64,000 nucleotides of DNA. Origin: Bimuria novae-zelandiae CBS 107.79. Its lineage: Eukaryota; Ascomycota; Dothideomycetes; Pleosporales; Didymosphaeriaceae. The stretch lies in the NCBI GenBank assembly GCA_010015655.1, contig ML976713.1:14665-78664 (forward strand), in the 5' to 3' direction. Each line of letters opens with the position of its first letter. The stretch's first letter is position 1. The translations under genes were made by a program, and so were the position numbers. Positions 34,541 to 46,543 of this stretch are shown one piece after another. A model generated the notes under the pieces. It was not told the origin of the DNA. It searched no databases and saw nothing but the letters and a program-made list of their open reading frames with translations.

Positions 34541-37500
34541 GAAGAGACGCGGACTACCTATTAATTAAATAAAAATAATATAACCTATAGTGCTTTGCAC
34601 ACCTAAGCCTATAGGAAGAGATAGCTTCTTTAAATAGCTACTTAGGGCATAATATATTAGCCTAGAACAAATGCCTTACTCTAAATTACCCGCAACATGG
34701 GAATTAAGGAGTATATAAATTTAATAGGATTAGAGAGACTTATGCCCTATATTAATAGCAACATAAGTAGCACAGGATTAAAGAAGTCTTGAAGCTAGCC
34801 CGACTTAAGGGTTAGATCTATAAGGTAGAAGCCTTATAGAGGGTCTAGAACGAGTTAGAAGACTTAAAAAACTAGATTATTATTAGGCAACAAGCCAAAC
34901 TAGTAATAGTGCGATTATTATGGCTTATTAAGTAGATACTCGCTAAGTTAAGAAACGCTTAATTAAGAATATTATAGTGTACAGGCGTCGTATTATAGCA
35001 CTTATTAACCTAGAAGCAGACGCGTGTCTAATTACTCCCTAAGTAGTTAAAAAATATAATATGCTATATTATAATAAGAGAACACCGCTACAGATAGGAC
35101 TTATAGACAGGACCTGTTTATAAGGATACGGTAATAGTTAGCTACGCCTTAAGACAGCGCTAGTATAAGTTAATATAAAGGGCCTAGAGAGCTAATACGT
35201 CTTTACCATCGCGGAGATAGGAGATATTAAAGCTATTATTAGATACGAATAGCTAAAATAACATAATCCATAAATAGACTAGGTTAAATAAATAATTCTT
35301 CCCTAAGACCTACCAGCGATAGCTTAGGCAAGCCCTAGCGAGAGGGAAACTCCCTAACTTTAGGTTAAAAAAAAAGAGTTAACTATCTAAGATATAAGAA
35401 ATATTAGTATATAAGATAAATAAGATTTTAAAGTAACAACTAAGGCGGGTGCACTGCATATAGGTCTAAAAGACTAAGATAGTTTTAAATAACCCTAGTT
35501 TACTAAAAGAATATAAGGAATTTGTAGACCTATTTAAGGAATATAATAAGATAGTCCTACCTAAATATAAGGAGTAGGATTATAAGATACTACTAGTAAA
35601 AAGAGCTAAGCTATAACTAGAATGCCTAAGGCCCCTTACCTACAAATAAGAAAAAGATTTAAAAGAGCTAATATAGAAGAATCTACGCTTAGGGAAATAA
35701 AGACCTAATTAGAGCCCTATAGCTTTCCCTATACTCTTTGTTTAAAAGAAGGATGGTAGGCTGCGACTCTATATAGATTATAGATAGCTAAAACCCGTAA
35801 TAGTTAAAAGCTACTACCTATTATCACTAATAATAGAGCTTATAGATCAACTCTAAGGAGCTAAGTAGTTTACAAAATTTAACGTTTGGGACGGATTCTA
35901 TAGGATTCAGATAGCAAAAGGTTATAAATAGAAAATAGCTTTCTACACACGATATGGCCTTTTTAAGTATATAGTTATGCTAATAGGGCTGACTAACGCA
36001 CTAGCAACCTTTTAGGAACTAATAAATTAAGTATTATATAAATACTTAGACGTATTCTGCACGGCATACCTTAATAACATATTAATATACTCTAGTAGAA
36101 CTTTAAAAGAATATAAGGAACATGTTTGCAAGGTGTTATAAAAACTATAAGAGCATAGACTACTTTTACACCCTAAGAAATATAAATTCTATATTACGGA
36201 AACGGAATATCTAGGATTTGTAATATCCCAGGAAGGTGTTAAGATAGACCTAAAGAAAATTACGATAATAGAAGAATAGTTGCTACTAGAATTAGTAAAG
36301 GACATTTAATTCTTTTTAGGCTTTACTAACTTCTATTGCAAATTTATTAGGAACTACTTAAAGGTTACTACTTTACTAATAGAACTTATAAAGACAGAAA
36401 AATGGCGACCTTTACAAGAAGTAAAGAAGGAAGCTTTTAAATAACTAAAGCGTCTATTCCTAATAGCACCCCTACTATAGATGTATGACCTAGAGCGGCG
36501 ACATCGTATTTACACAGACGCATTAGATTATGCGCTAGGGGCCGTTTTATTACAAGAATGCGATAATAGTAAGTAGAGACCTGTCTTTTACCACGTACGC
36601 AAACTCTTAGGGTAGAGCTTAATTATAAAATTTATAATAAAGAACTACTAGCTATTATTAACTATTTTAAGTAATAAGAAGCGCAGCTTAAGGGAGCTAA
36701 ATATTAAATAGAGGTATTCTTTAATTACCTTAATCTAACGCGCTTTATAATAACTAAGAAGTTTAATTAGCGATAGGCTAAATAGTTTAAATAGATAGTA
36801 GAATTTGACTTTTGCATTACGCATTTGCCAGAAAACGTAAACGCTATAGTAAATGCACTTAGTAGATAATTAGACCTTGTAGAAGAAGATAACAGAGGTA
36901 ACTATATTATAATCTTAATATATACGAAGGATAGAACCATTTACTATAATAAGATATAACTCGCGCTAGCACTAGAAGTACAACGCGTAGACTTAACCTA
37001 TTACGGACTAGCCGTGAATAGGATATAGGATTATAATAGGCTTATAAACGAGGATTGCTAAGCGTATAATCTCTACTAAGCTATAAAATTAATAGCATAG
37101 GACTATTAGAACTATATCTAGATTAGTAAGCAAATAGCTCTGCTGCTAATTAAAAAGTTACACGAAGATAAGGATTAGGGACACCTAGAGATCGCTAAAA
37201 TAACGCGTTAAATTACAAATAAATATACTATTCCTAGGCTACGATAGCTAGTGCAGAAGGTAATTAGTAACTATTTAGTATATTAATAGAATAAGCCTAA
37301 GAGACATAAACCCTATGGCCTTCTATAACTACCATAGCCACCCCCAAGGCCTTGGTCCAGCGTGACTATAGACTTTATTGTAAAACTACCAGCGTCCATG
37401 GCACCGGGAAACGACAAACCGTACAATTTAATTCTAGTTATAGTTAACTAACTTACAAAGGAATTAAGGTTTGTGCCTATTAAAAAAGCTATATTAGTTA

Positions 37501-38420
37501 ATAAGTTAGCTTACGTAGTTAAACGAGAACTTATATCGCAGGTTAGGCAACTAGATAAGTTTATTACTAATAGAGTAAGGATATTCACGTCTTTATATTA
37601 GACTATATTTATAGCTAAGCTAGGGATTAAACATAAGCTCAAAATAAGCTTCCACCCCTAGATAGATAGTTAAACTAAACGAACTAATTAATCTCTAGAA
37701 TAGTACCTCTAAATATACGTAAATAAACTCTAAGATAATTAGGTAGAGCTGTTACCTACGGCCTAGCTAGTCTATAATAGCGCGAAATCGGCGACTACAG
37801 GGTACTCGCCATACTACGCCAATCACGGGTGTAAGCCAACGGCTCACTAGGACCCACTAGATATCGAAAGCGTCGCAAAGAACGTAGCTAAGAAAGCGGA
37901 CCTTATACAAGAATTGCATAAAACACTACGCAAAAACATCGCCTAGCAGAACATTTAAATAGCGATAAACGTAAATAAAAAAAGAATTAAAAGACTAACC
38001 TGTAAGGAGGGGGATAGAGTCCTCCTTTCGCGAAAAAATCTTAAGATAATAATGCTAAGCAAAAAACTAGATAACCTTTAAAAAGGACTATTTAAAATTT
38101 AAGAGGTTAGAGAACTAGTTAATTTTAAACTATAATTACCTATAAATACACGGATCTACCTAGTCTTCTATAAGTTATTATTAGAACTAGCACCACTAAA
38201 CGCCAAACTAGAAATATAACTTAAACTTAAGGATAAGGAGTATAAGGTTAAAGTAATTAAAAATTTACAAAAGATTAGATATTAGTATAAGTACTTAGTA
38301 AAGTAGGAAGGGCGGCTAGAAAGCTATAATATATAGGAACTAGCGGGGAACCTTACTAACTGCGAGGAGGCCTTAAAAAAATTCCACAAAGAGAAACCTG
38401 AGGCCCCACGTCCTAGGCGG
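34541..38420 (+). pseudogene. Gypsy-1 pol remnant (PR-RT-RH-IN-chromodomain)
   Basis: Downstream of the Gypsy-2 insertion the polyprotein continues. Protease around 34990-35035 (ALINLEADACLITP, where a DSGAD-type motif is expected). RT around 35800-36250 with the active-site motif at 36067-36081 reading YLNNI instead of YLDDI: both catalytic Asp are Asn by G-to-A change. RNase H around 36500-36870; integrase zinc region near 37160 (KLHEDKD*GHLEIAK); integrase core near 37360 (SVTIDFIVKLPASMAP); chromodomain around 38220-38400 (YKVKVIKNL). Dozens of TAG/TAA stops. No function remains. Confidence 0.88.
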
Positions 38421-38469
38421 GCCTGGGACGACAAAGGCGTTAGGTTGTCCTAGAAATCGAGGGGAAGTG

Positions 38470-38800
38470 CTTCCGTAGCCAACTAGACGCAAGGAGTTAG
38501 CTTAACTAGGCTATCTAGCTAGGCAGTCTAAGGAAAATCCTCTTTTAGTTTCTCTAAAGCAGCGCTCTTAATAATAATTACCTCTTTAGCACGCTTTATA
38601 TTTAAAGCTAATTATTTAGCTAAACGCTTTTCTTTTACACGCGCTATACGTATTGCCTTAAACGCTACGTCTTACTTTTTTCGCGCCTTTAGAATTTACG
38701 CGTCTAATTTTCGCTTTTCTATAACTAAATAAGAGAACTTATTATAAGTAATAGCTATATTACACTTCGCGCCCCTTTTTAAGCACTTATTATATTTTTT
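38470..38800 (-). pseudogene. Gypsy-1 antisense ORF remnant (Cys cluster + charged helix)
   Basis: Antisense to the element, between the chromodomain and the 3' LTR. At 38762-38794 the frame reads Y-x2-C-x6-C (YNKCLKRGAKC; Tyr is TAT, RIP-derived from Cys TGT), matching the first half of the Zn2Cys6-like cluster in Gypsy-2. The later cysteines are not recognisable at the same spacing. A strongly basic, helix-prone stretch follows (RIARVKEKRLAK, LNIKRAKEVIIIKSAALEKL). Stops are TAA/TAG. The homology claim rests on position, orientation and spacing. Confidence 0.5.
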
Positions 38801-38977
38801 TTATATAAATTAATACTTTGCAGACCCGCGAGTGGGTTTAATAGTTAAAACACTTTAACACTATAATACTTTTATATATCCTAATAGTAGATATAAGTTC
38901 GCGATAATAATAAGTGCTAGTTATTTAGTTAGCAGGCATAAATTTTCGCGGACGAAGAACTAGGAAGGGAAGAATAG

Positions 38978-39403
38978 TATTATAAACTAAAAATAGAATA
39001 ATAGAGGGATAGGCGCTTATAAGGATAGGTAACTAAGGAACGAGTTAATAAGTACGCTAAAGAGTTAACCTTAAGGTTACGTAATTACTTAGTTAATTAG
39101 TAGTACTAAGCAACGAAGCAAGGCACGTAACTACTTAATTAATTAGTAGTACTAAGTAACTAAGTACGTAAGTATATATACAGGATAGTTTCCTTTATTA
39201 TACTCTTTATAGTTAACTATAATATCTTCTATGCGAGTACGTTCTCTTATACAGACTAATAGTTATCTTATTTATTATAAGATTAGATTATCTAGTCACG
39301 CGCTAAGTGTCGCATTAACTTATATTATTAAATAATCTATAAAGCACCACCGTGCCTTACCACCCTAACCTAGATCGGACTAAGGTGTGAGCGCCTCATA
39401 ACA
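38978..39403 (+). repeat. Gypsy-1 3' LTR
   Basis: 426 bp, colinear with the left LTR. Its start reads TATTATAAAC where the left copy has TGTTACGAAC: three RIP-type transitions in ten bases. Confidence 0.92.
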
Positions 39404-39449
39404 CGTAATATAACTTTAGGTAAAGTAGTAAATAGCTTATTTTTAGCTT

Positions 39450-41270
39450 AAATACTAGCGTAAGCAGCGCTAGCGCGTTTTTAATACTTATTACTTAATA
39501 GGGCTACTTATAAGGCTAGTTACTTACGCTTTTAAGCTTATTAGGTAGGTTTTTTTTAGTATTAAGCTTTAACTTTACGCGCGTGTTTAGCTATTTTTTT
39601 TTTTGCTTACTTAACCTCCTTTATCTTCTTAAGCCTTTACCTCTCTACACGCTTTCCCTGAAGCTCTATTTAACGCTATAGTTAAGCCTCCTTACGCTAC
39701 TTCTTAGTCTATACTTTTTAAAGTTTCTCCTCTATCTTATCTTACTCTTATACTACTTCTCTAGCTTAAGCCTCGCGTAACTTATAAGGAGACTAGTAAA
39801 TAGCGCTATCGTAATACTTTTAGCGCTATTAAAGGTTAAGGACTTTACTCTTCTTCTTATACTTTTACTTATGCTAAAAAAGCCTCCTTTAAGCCTTTAT
39901 TCTTATGCTTTAAAAGCTTATTCTATATAGAGAGATAGTAAAGGCTTAAACGTAGCTTTTTTGCCTTATATTAATAGCTATTATTAATAGTAACTTAAAC
40001 TAACTAATCTATATTTCTCTAATTACTATTAGAGAGCCCTAATAATAAGCTTCTTTTAGCTTCTAGCGTGCTAGTAAATCTATAAAGGATAACGTTAGTA
40101 TCTATTAGCTAAATCCTAGTAGCTTTAAACGCCTTAATTATAAGGCTCTCCGTAAAAGAGGATATCTAGGCTTTTTAAAAGAGTGAGAAGAAGTCTGCTT
40201 TTTTAATTAGAATAAAGTCTTAAGCTTTATAAAGATAGTTAGTAAGTTTTTAAAGTAGGCTTAAAAAAGTAGCTTAAATAGCACTATATTAAGTGGCTAG
40301 AGCGTGTAGGTTAAATAGAAAGGAAGGACTATAAAGAGAATTCTATAGTAGTTATAGTAGTTAATAAATTCTATTATAACATAAAATCTATAGCTATTAA
40401 GAATAAGCAATCGCTATCTTCCTAATTACTACTTTATATAGTAATTAAACACCTGCTCTAGCTAAGCTAGGCCTATATTATTATTTAACTAGCCTATTAA
40501 AGATAATAAGATAATAATCTTATGCTCTCCTGCCTTAATATCCTCTACCTAACTTAATTATATAGCTCCTTTTGTAGCTACGTAGATAAAGGCTAGAGGT
40601 AGCGAGCTCTTATTAGCGTAGTAGCAGGCTAGGACTATTAGAAACTTATATAATTTATTTTAGAGAGATGCTTAAACCTCCTTCTTCTCTTATTAACGCC
40701 TGCTAAATATCCTCTTGCTTTTACCTATTAAGCTAATTAAGAAGCCCTTCTTATCTATATTATATATATGTCGAGCCTTAAGGTAGTATTTAGGAATCTT
40801 TTAATATAATAGCTTAAAGTAGAAATAGTATTTTAACTTAGAATTAGCTAGGTAGCGCGTACGATCTATAGCGCTAGTCTATTTTAAAATAAAATAGATC
40901 TTGTATTAGTTAATAAAGTAAGTAACCTAGCTCTCGCTAAGCTACTAATAGGCTACTTTTAATAAGAAATTCCTAATTATCTCTTTTATAAGAGGTAGGT
41001 CTTAGTAAGCTTAGTAATATATTATATAAGCTCTAGCTCCTATTATAGGCTAAGTTTAAGCTAATAAGATGCCTAGGTCTTACGCAAGACCTAAAGGCCT
41101 TAGTATCTTTAACTAAATATTAATTAATTAATATTATATTTAGCTATAAGTTTTATATATAAAAGTTAATCTCCTAGCTTATATAATTCTAATTCTTTAA
41201 TTATTGCTTAAATTAGGTTTATATTAATAGAGTTATATTGCGTTAAAGTTTAGTGTTAATTACGCGTTTT
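39450..41270 (-). pseudogene. RIPed transposase of the split pogo/Fot1 element
   Basis: No long frame survives. Stretches at about 40320-40430 are colinear with 6960-7030 of the pogo element at 5833-7966 (the region before the second catalytic Asp), so the same transposase lineage in the same orientation is inferred. Extreme TpA richness indicates repeated RIP. Limits approximate. Confidence 0.65.
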
Positions 41271-41323
41271 AGTGTTAGGCGGGGCGTTGCGCGAATCCGG
41301 GCGTTGCGCGCACGGGCATGTTA

Positions 41324-41855
41324 GTAGCTTGATCACCACAGGGGCTAGAGGCCGCGCAATACCACAATTAATAAAGCCCAATCAGCACATACTTGCGGAC
41401 AATATTCAGAGCCAAAGATCCCGTTGCAATGAATATCTAGTATCAAACCAGCAGAACGAGGCGGGAGAGATGGCTGTGCAAGCGATGCAGACGTGAAAGA
41501 TGAAGCTCGGGGAGGACCATTCCAACACGCAGACCAGCATAAACAATCTCGTGTCCACATCATAGCGGGCTTGTCGCTGATCCCGACGTTGATAAGTACT
41601 GTGAGTTGTCATGATCTCTGTCTGCCATGTGGCGCAAATTTGGTTGCGAATGTGTTCGCGGGAAAGGCGCATCCACTGAGGACTCTACAGTAGGTCGGAC
41701 GAGGGATCAAAGGCGGGTCTGCGGAGGTAGAGGGCGGCGCGACGGTTTATCTCTATGGCATACAAGCTTTCGCGTTAGCTATGTCCGTGCATTACACTGC
41801 ATCTGGAAGGTGCACGATAGCTTTATCGGAAGCTGAATGCGGTGTACTCGGCCCA
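41324..41855. other. 530-bp non-RIPed island between transposons
   Basis: Balanced composition in sharp contrast to both sides. Several 66-88 codon frames on both strands (for example 41406-41672, -), none with a known domain. Together with 24990-25134 it was contiguous host DNA before the pogo element arrived. Confidence 0.5.
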
Positions 41856-43724
41856 CACGCCAACCGGAGGTTGGCCCTGCGCAGCCCAACGTAACTTCGT
41901 AGCCCAACGTAACTTTGTATAGAGAATCGAAATTAATCCAGTCTTTTGACAGCGTAGACTTTAATTATATAGGCTAATATACAGTAGAGTTAGTGTAGCA
42001 AGTAGGGCAGGATCTACAGTCATCTCTCTAAGAGATAGGACCTATTAGGGCTAATTTTATAGGCTTTGCAAGTAGGCGTTCTTGTACGTTTTTATAGCCT
42101 TTTAAGTAACCTTTTAAGCCTTAAGCTTTATACGTTAATTAATTACTTATCGCGCTGCTTTAACGGTTACTACGCTGCCTTTTTATACTAGCCTTTTATC
42201 TTTAATCTACCTTTTTTAGCGTTGTTAAGCTACTGCGGTAATATCTATAAGGTCGCGCTAGGCTAGCGCAAGACTATTAATTAGTAATTATAAGCTTTCT
42301 AGGAATTTTATAAGCCTCCTACTTAATATATTACTTCTCTCTAGGGCGCGCGACATTTTTTGATGCTGCCGCTAATATACTATAGGTGTATTAGCGATAG
42401 GGCTTAAATTAATAGCAAATAGAACTAATAGGGATAGCGTCTAAATAGGTGCTGGCAGCTTTATATAAACAAGCTCTAGATTAAATAAAAAGATCCTAGC
42501 TTTCTCCTAGGCGCTTAGGATTGTGCTACGCTTAAATATATCTATCCTAATCCTATAGATTCCATATAGAAATTTAACTTTGTTAAAGTCTATGCAGCTA
42601 GTTCGGGTGGCTATTTTTATAGCCTTTTTATAATTCTGCTTTAATAGCTAAAAACAGACGACGTCTAGAGGCTGCAGATAATGTAATAAATATAGTAATA
42701 GTAAAAAGGGGAGTATCTTATAATTATCGCAGAACTATATAAACTTGATAGTAAGGTAACTACTAAATCTATTAAATATAAATAATTACTATATGCCTTT
42801 CTAGCGCGCGCGTTTATATTTTAAAGAACTTTAGTTACTTTATTAAGATAAAGTTATTAGCCTATCCTAATATTAATATAGCAATTATATAGCTATCAGG
42901 CAGCGCCGTATTTGTATACTAGTAATAAAGGTAATTAACGGCCTATATAATAAGTATAGGTTCGAGCACCTCTCTATCGCTAGAGATTAATTTAATACTT
43001 ATAATATAATTACGCGACGTCTCTAACGCAGAAACATAAAGATAATTAAACTCTATAGTAATAATCTATTAATTACTACTAACGCCTACGCGGAAGCTGG
43101 TTTCGTCCATATTATAGGTGTCTAATAGGGTGACGCCGTAGGTGTATATCACCTTTTTAAGCTTAATAAAATAATAGCTATAAGCTTTAAACGTTACTAT
43201 TGCTATATAATTAATATGCTACGACTTCTGCTTTATGCAGCAATAGTCTAGATTTCTTAATAGCTATCGCGATAGCTAGTCCTTACTAAGTAAGAGAGCT
43301 CTGCTATTAGGGTACGCGCGATTAAGGATATATTAAGTAGTACTTTTTAACTATAGTATAAGGCATAGCATGCTAATAGTGTCGCAGCGACGTATATATA
43401 ACTTTAGCGCTTTATCCTAGGTCTCTAAGAGTCGTAGATTCGTGCCGCTGCAGTTATAGCGGCTAATCCGGCCTCTAGCGCGCGCTCGAAGTCGTGAAAC
43501 AGGCACGCTCTATTCGCGTGCTACAGCTGCAAAATTAGGTATTTCTAAGCCAGAAAAACTAGAGAGATAATTAGAGATACACTGCTTAATTTTATAGCTC
43601 TTGCTATAATATTTAGGCATAGTTATAGGTTGTTTATTAAGAAAATAGAAAAATCCGCGATAAAAAGTTACGTTAGGCTACGAAGTTACGTTGGGCTGCG
43701 CAGGGCCAACCTCCGGTTGGCGTG
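41856..43724 (-). mobile_element. pogo/Fot1-like transposon with 61-bp TIRs
   Basis: Inverted repeats of 61 bp at 41856-41916 and 43664-43724 with one transition; length 1869 bp, normal for the Fot1 group. TA follows the right end (43725-43726), but CA precedes the left end, so one duplication copy has changed. Each TIR contains a small palindrome (CCAACCGGAGGTTGG) and two 18-bp direct repeats (AGCCCAACGTAACTT[C/T]GT). The interior is strongly RIPed; the TIRs are not. Confidence 0.87.
42000..43622 (-). pseudogene. RIPed pogo/Fot1 transposase
   Basis: Starts at an ATG at about 43620 (MPKYYSKSYKIKQCISNYLS), followed by NFAAVARE, one TAG, then SVPVSRLRARARG: an HTH of the pogo/CENP-B type. Further downstream LRLLET*DKALKLYIRR is readable, then the frame dissolves into stops. 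Catalytic residues cannot be confirmed. The 3' limit is approximate. Confidence 0.68.
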
Positions 43725-43765
43725 TAGGGCGAGTAGGTGCTGGGTGTGTTCGTCGACATGAGCTA

Positions 43766-46059
43766 TCCCCCGCATGGCCAACATCGCCCTGGCACGGGCC
43801 ACATCTTATTAGCCAATTAGATGCAAATACATCAAAACACTAAATATTTGTCGTCATGTAGGTAATTTTTGTTTGCCAGCCAAAACACGCCTTTTTTAAA
43901 AGCTTTTATATATGCAACTATACCTAATTGTACAGCGCTATTAAGTAATAATGCTAACTTTGTAAAATATACAAAGTATAGCCTAAAGGCAGGAGATTTG
44001 CCTAATTTGCCTACTTAGCCACCACCCTTATGGCAACTGCTTGAAATTAATAATCTATATACTTTTGGACGCGCTTTCTTACCTAACTATATAGATTTTA
44101 ACTCTCCTATTACTTTATTTAACTTATTTTTTAATGTAGGCGTCGTTAATTAGATCGCATACTATACAAATTAGCATGCTAAAAAGCTTTAGGCTAACGC
44201 GCCCTTAACGCCTAACCGCCGTTAATAAAAACCTACCTCTCTAAGCGAGCTATATACGTACTTCGCTATCGTCGTTTATATAGGCGTCTACCAGGAGCCC
44301 TCACTCGTTAAATACTGGCAAAAGCTTTATAGGACAGCGCCTCGGCATAAGATCAATCGCTACATGTCGAAGGAGAGATAACAGTAGCTTAATCGCTACT
44401 TATACTATATAGAGGTTAACTAGAGCTTTAAGTCTCCCTTTAGCCGAGTGTGGGATTTCTTAGAGACGCTCCGCAAGTGCAGCTTTAAGTACTAGGCGCC
44501 TAGCGTACACCTCTACATTAATAAGGTAATTGCGAGATTTATAGGCCGCGTAAGTAAGATTATAATAATAAAAATAAAGCCTACGCCTAAAGGCTTTAAG
44601 ATCTAGTACTTAGCTAATAATAGAGTAATTCTAAACTAGTTATTTTATGCTAGAGGGCGAGGGCCTATTAACTTACTTAACTTACCTGCTAACGCGCCAG
44701 CTTTTACTCCTATAGAGTTAGTTCTTATTACTCTTGTACTCGCTGTAAACGCTGCCGGCCAGCGCCTCTTTCCGCCAAATCTCCACATTATGTGGGACGA
44801 CAATCTCTTTAACACTATCCCTATACTTAAATACCTTAGATCTAAAGGCGTAGGCTGCGCTGGGATAGTCCGCACGATAAAGATAATAATAAAGGAGATT
44901 TTTAAAGTAATAGTAAAAGTAGAATTATAGGTAGAGACGCTAGCTATTAGTACTCGCACGTAGGCAAAGCTCTTAAAGAAGTGCTTTAATAGCGACTTAA
45001 TAAAACTTAAAATATACTATACGCGCAAGCTAGAGTGGGGAAATACTTATTAGGCGCTCTTATAGAGTTGGTAGGTGCTTTAGGCAGCTTAGAGAGACAA
45101 CTAGGTTGTTCTTTTTGCTAGTACTGTCGCTAAGCGTAAGTACTTTGCCCTTAACACTATGCTAATGCTCCGCTGACGATAGTTGCTATAAGCAACTTAG
45201 GTTATTATAAAGCTCCGCTAACGCTCTAAAATAGCTCTAAATAATAAGAAACTCTTTAAGAAAGCCTTTAGCAGTAAGCCTTTTAAGTTACTAAATATCC
45301 CTTAGATAATAGACAACTATAATTACTATAAAAGCGAGGTTAATCGCTTTAACTAAATAAAAAGCTACTACTCTATTTAGTAGGTCCGCTAGCGTACCTG
45401 GCGCCCGCCTTGGTACTTTCTGCTAGATCTAACGCTTAATAATTACTATAGGCTCTCCTCGTACTCCTCTCGCGACTCTGCTAAACGCTCCGGCCACAAG
45501 AAGTTCCTATACAAGCTTATTAAACAGCTCTTTAAGCGAGGTGGCCGCCCTACTCGAGGCTTAAACAAGCGTGAGCGACCTGACGACGTACTCGCTAGCG
45601 GAGAGGGCAACTTTAGCAGCTTACACACATCTATAAAGCTATTTACGGAGGGTAAAAGCTGTGTTAATTACGTGGTAGCTAGACGTATAACTAATAAGAA
45701 GCTCTAATCCTAGACACCTCTAGCATAAGTTATAGGTAATATAAGGTTATCTTATAGCTCTTAACGCCTATTACGTACTTATTATAGCTGTACGCTTTAC
45801 TGGCTGCCTTTATATAGGCTAGAAGTTAATGCTAAGTGCTAGGCAGAGCACCTCCGCCGGCATTAAATAATTAGGTTAACAGATATAAAAGTAAGCTTAA
45901 CTATCATGTAAACCTATCTTAAAGCCCTTAGAGATGCAAAATCTATGCGAAGTTACCCTACAGAGGCATAATTCTTAGTGTTCTGCCGGGTCGGAGCAAT
46001 TCATCCGATTGGCCCTTAAATGGTGGCCCGTGCCAGGGCGATGTTGGCCATGCGGGGGA
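43766..46059 (+). mobile_element. piggyBac-like DNA transposon with 37-bp TIRs
   Basis: Perfect 37-bp inverted repeats (TCCCCCGCATGGCCAACATC…) at 43766-43802 and 46023-46059, flanked by TA (43764-43765, 46060-46061). Length 2294 bp with one transposase on the plus strand. The flanks do not show the TTAA expected for canonical piggyBac. Confidence 0.87.
44080..45900 (+). pseudogene. Degraded piggyBac-like transposase (DDE_Tnp_1_7)
   Basis: Long readable pieces in one main frame: LSELYTYFAIVVYIGVYQEP (from about 44240), RVWDFLETLRKCSFKY, then a core with IARFIGRVSKI and KPTPKGFKI (about 44530-44610), NRVILN*LFYARGRG, and MWDDNLFNTIPILKYL…GCAGIVRT (about 44790-44870). The last piece corresponds to the DNxF(T/S) catalytic block and the following GT.R block of piggyBac transposases. 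Later KKFLYKLIKQLFKRGGRPT is basic. Stops are moderately frequent, mostly TAG/TAA at Trp/Gln-type positions. The C-terminal zinc-binding Cys cluster of canonical piggyBac was not identified. Limits approximate. Confidence 0.75.
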
Positions 46060-46061
46060 TA

Positions 46062-46543
46062 CGCCAGGTGTCGTCAAACCCAGCCCTGCTCCAATCCGAG
46101 CCGGTTTTCGAGTGTTGCAGAGCGCTTGGCAAAAGCGCCGCGCAGCCACATAGCCACGCAGCCACAGATCTAGTGTCAGCAGCGATAGGTTATAGCTAAG
46201 CTGCTTTAAGCTAGGTGCGCGGGTCCTCCTTCTCTAGCACTTCTAGCAGGCAGACTTAGAATTAGCGCAGAAGTATAATAACCTCTTAAGCTTAAGTACC
46301 GTGCACGGGATAAGATAATAATATAATAAGCTATAAGCTAAGAGACTTTTAATAAGATATATAAGCTTTTAACTTACCTACTACTAGCTAAAGCGAGGCG
46401 GTCGCGTAATACTCTTATTAAATTATTATATTACATAGTAAGTAGACCCTATATCTAAAAGATATTAGCATAGAATAAACTTTAAAGCGCAAGGCTGCTA
46501 TTCAAAGAATATATATTTTTATAACCTATTATAGAGTTTGTTA
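46062..46543. other. Unassigned spacer
   Basis: The first about 130 bp are ordinary host-like DNA with a short GCAGCCAC repeat; the remainder is AT-rich repeat-derived sequence without a readable domain. Confidence 0.4.

Larger units (their letters stand above)
25330..39403 (+). mobile_element. Gypsy-1: Ty3/Gypsy chromovirus-type retrotransposon, split
   Basis: Two LTRs of exactly 426 bp, with TG…CA ends at the left copy, are flanked by the duplication CGTAA (25325-25329, 39404-39408). Sequence after the left LTR (CTTTAACTACC) is the presumed primer-binding region; a purine-rich stretch (GGAAGGGAAGAATAG) abuts the right LTR, giving plus orientation. Gag, protease, RT, RNase H, integrase and chromodomain remnants are in order, interrupted by Gypsy-2 at 27378/34541. 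Without the insert it is about 6.9 kb. Heavily RIPed. Confidence 0.93.
25137..41321 (-). mobile_element. pogo/Fot1-like transposon split by nested Gypsy elements
   Basis: Identical 43-bp inverted repeats lie 16 kb apart (25137-25179 and 41279-41321), each bordered by TA (25135-25136, 41322-41323). Removing Gypsy-1 with one copy of its duplication leaves 2106 bp, close to the 2134 bp of the pogo element at 5833-7966, whose interior it resembles. The repeats escaped RIP while the interior is very AT-rich. Gypsy-1 entered 193 bp from the left end. Confidence 0.9.
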
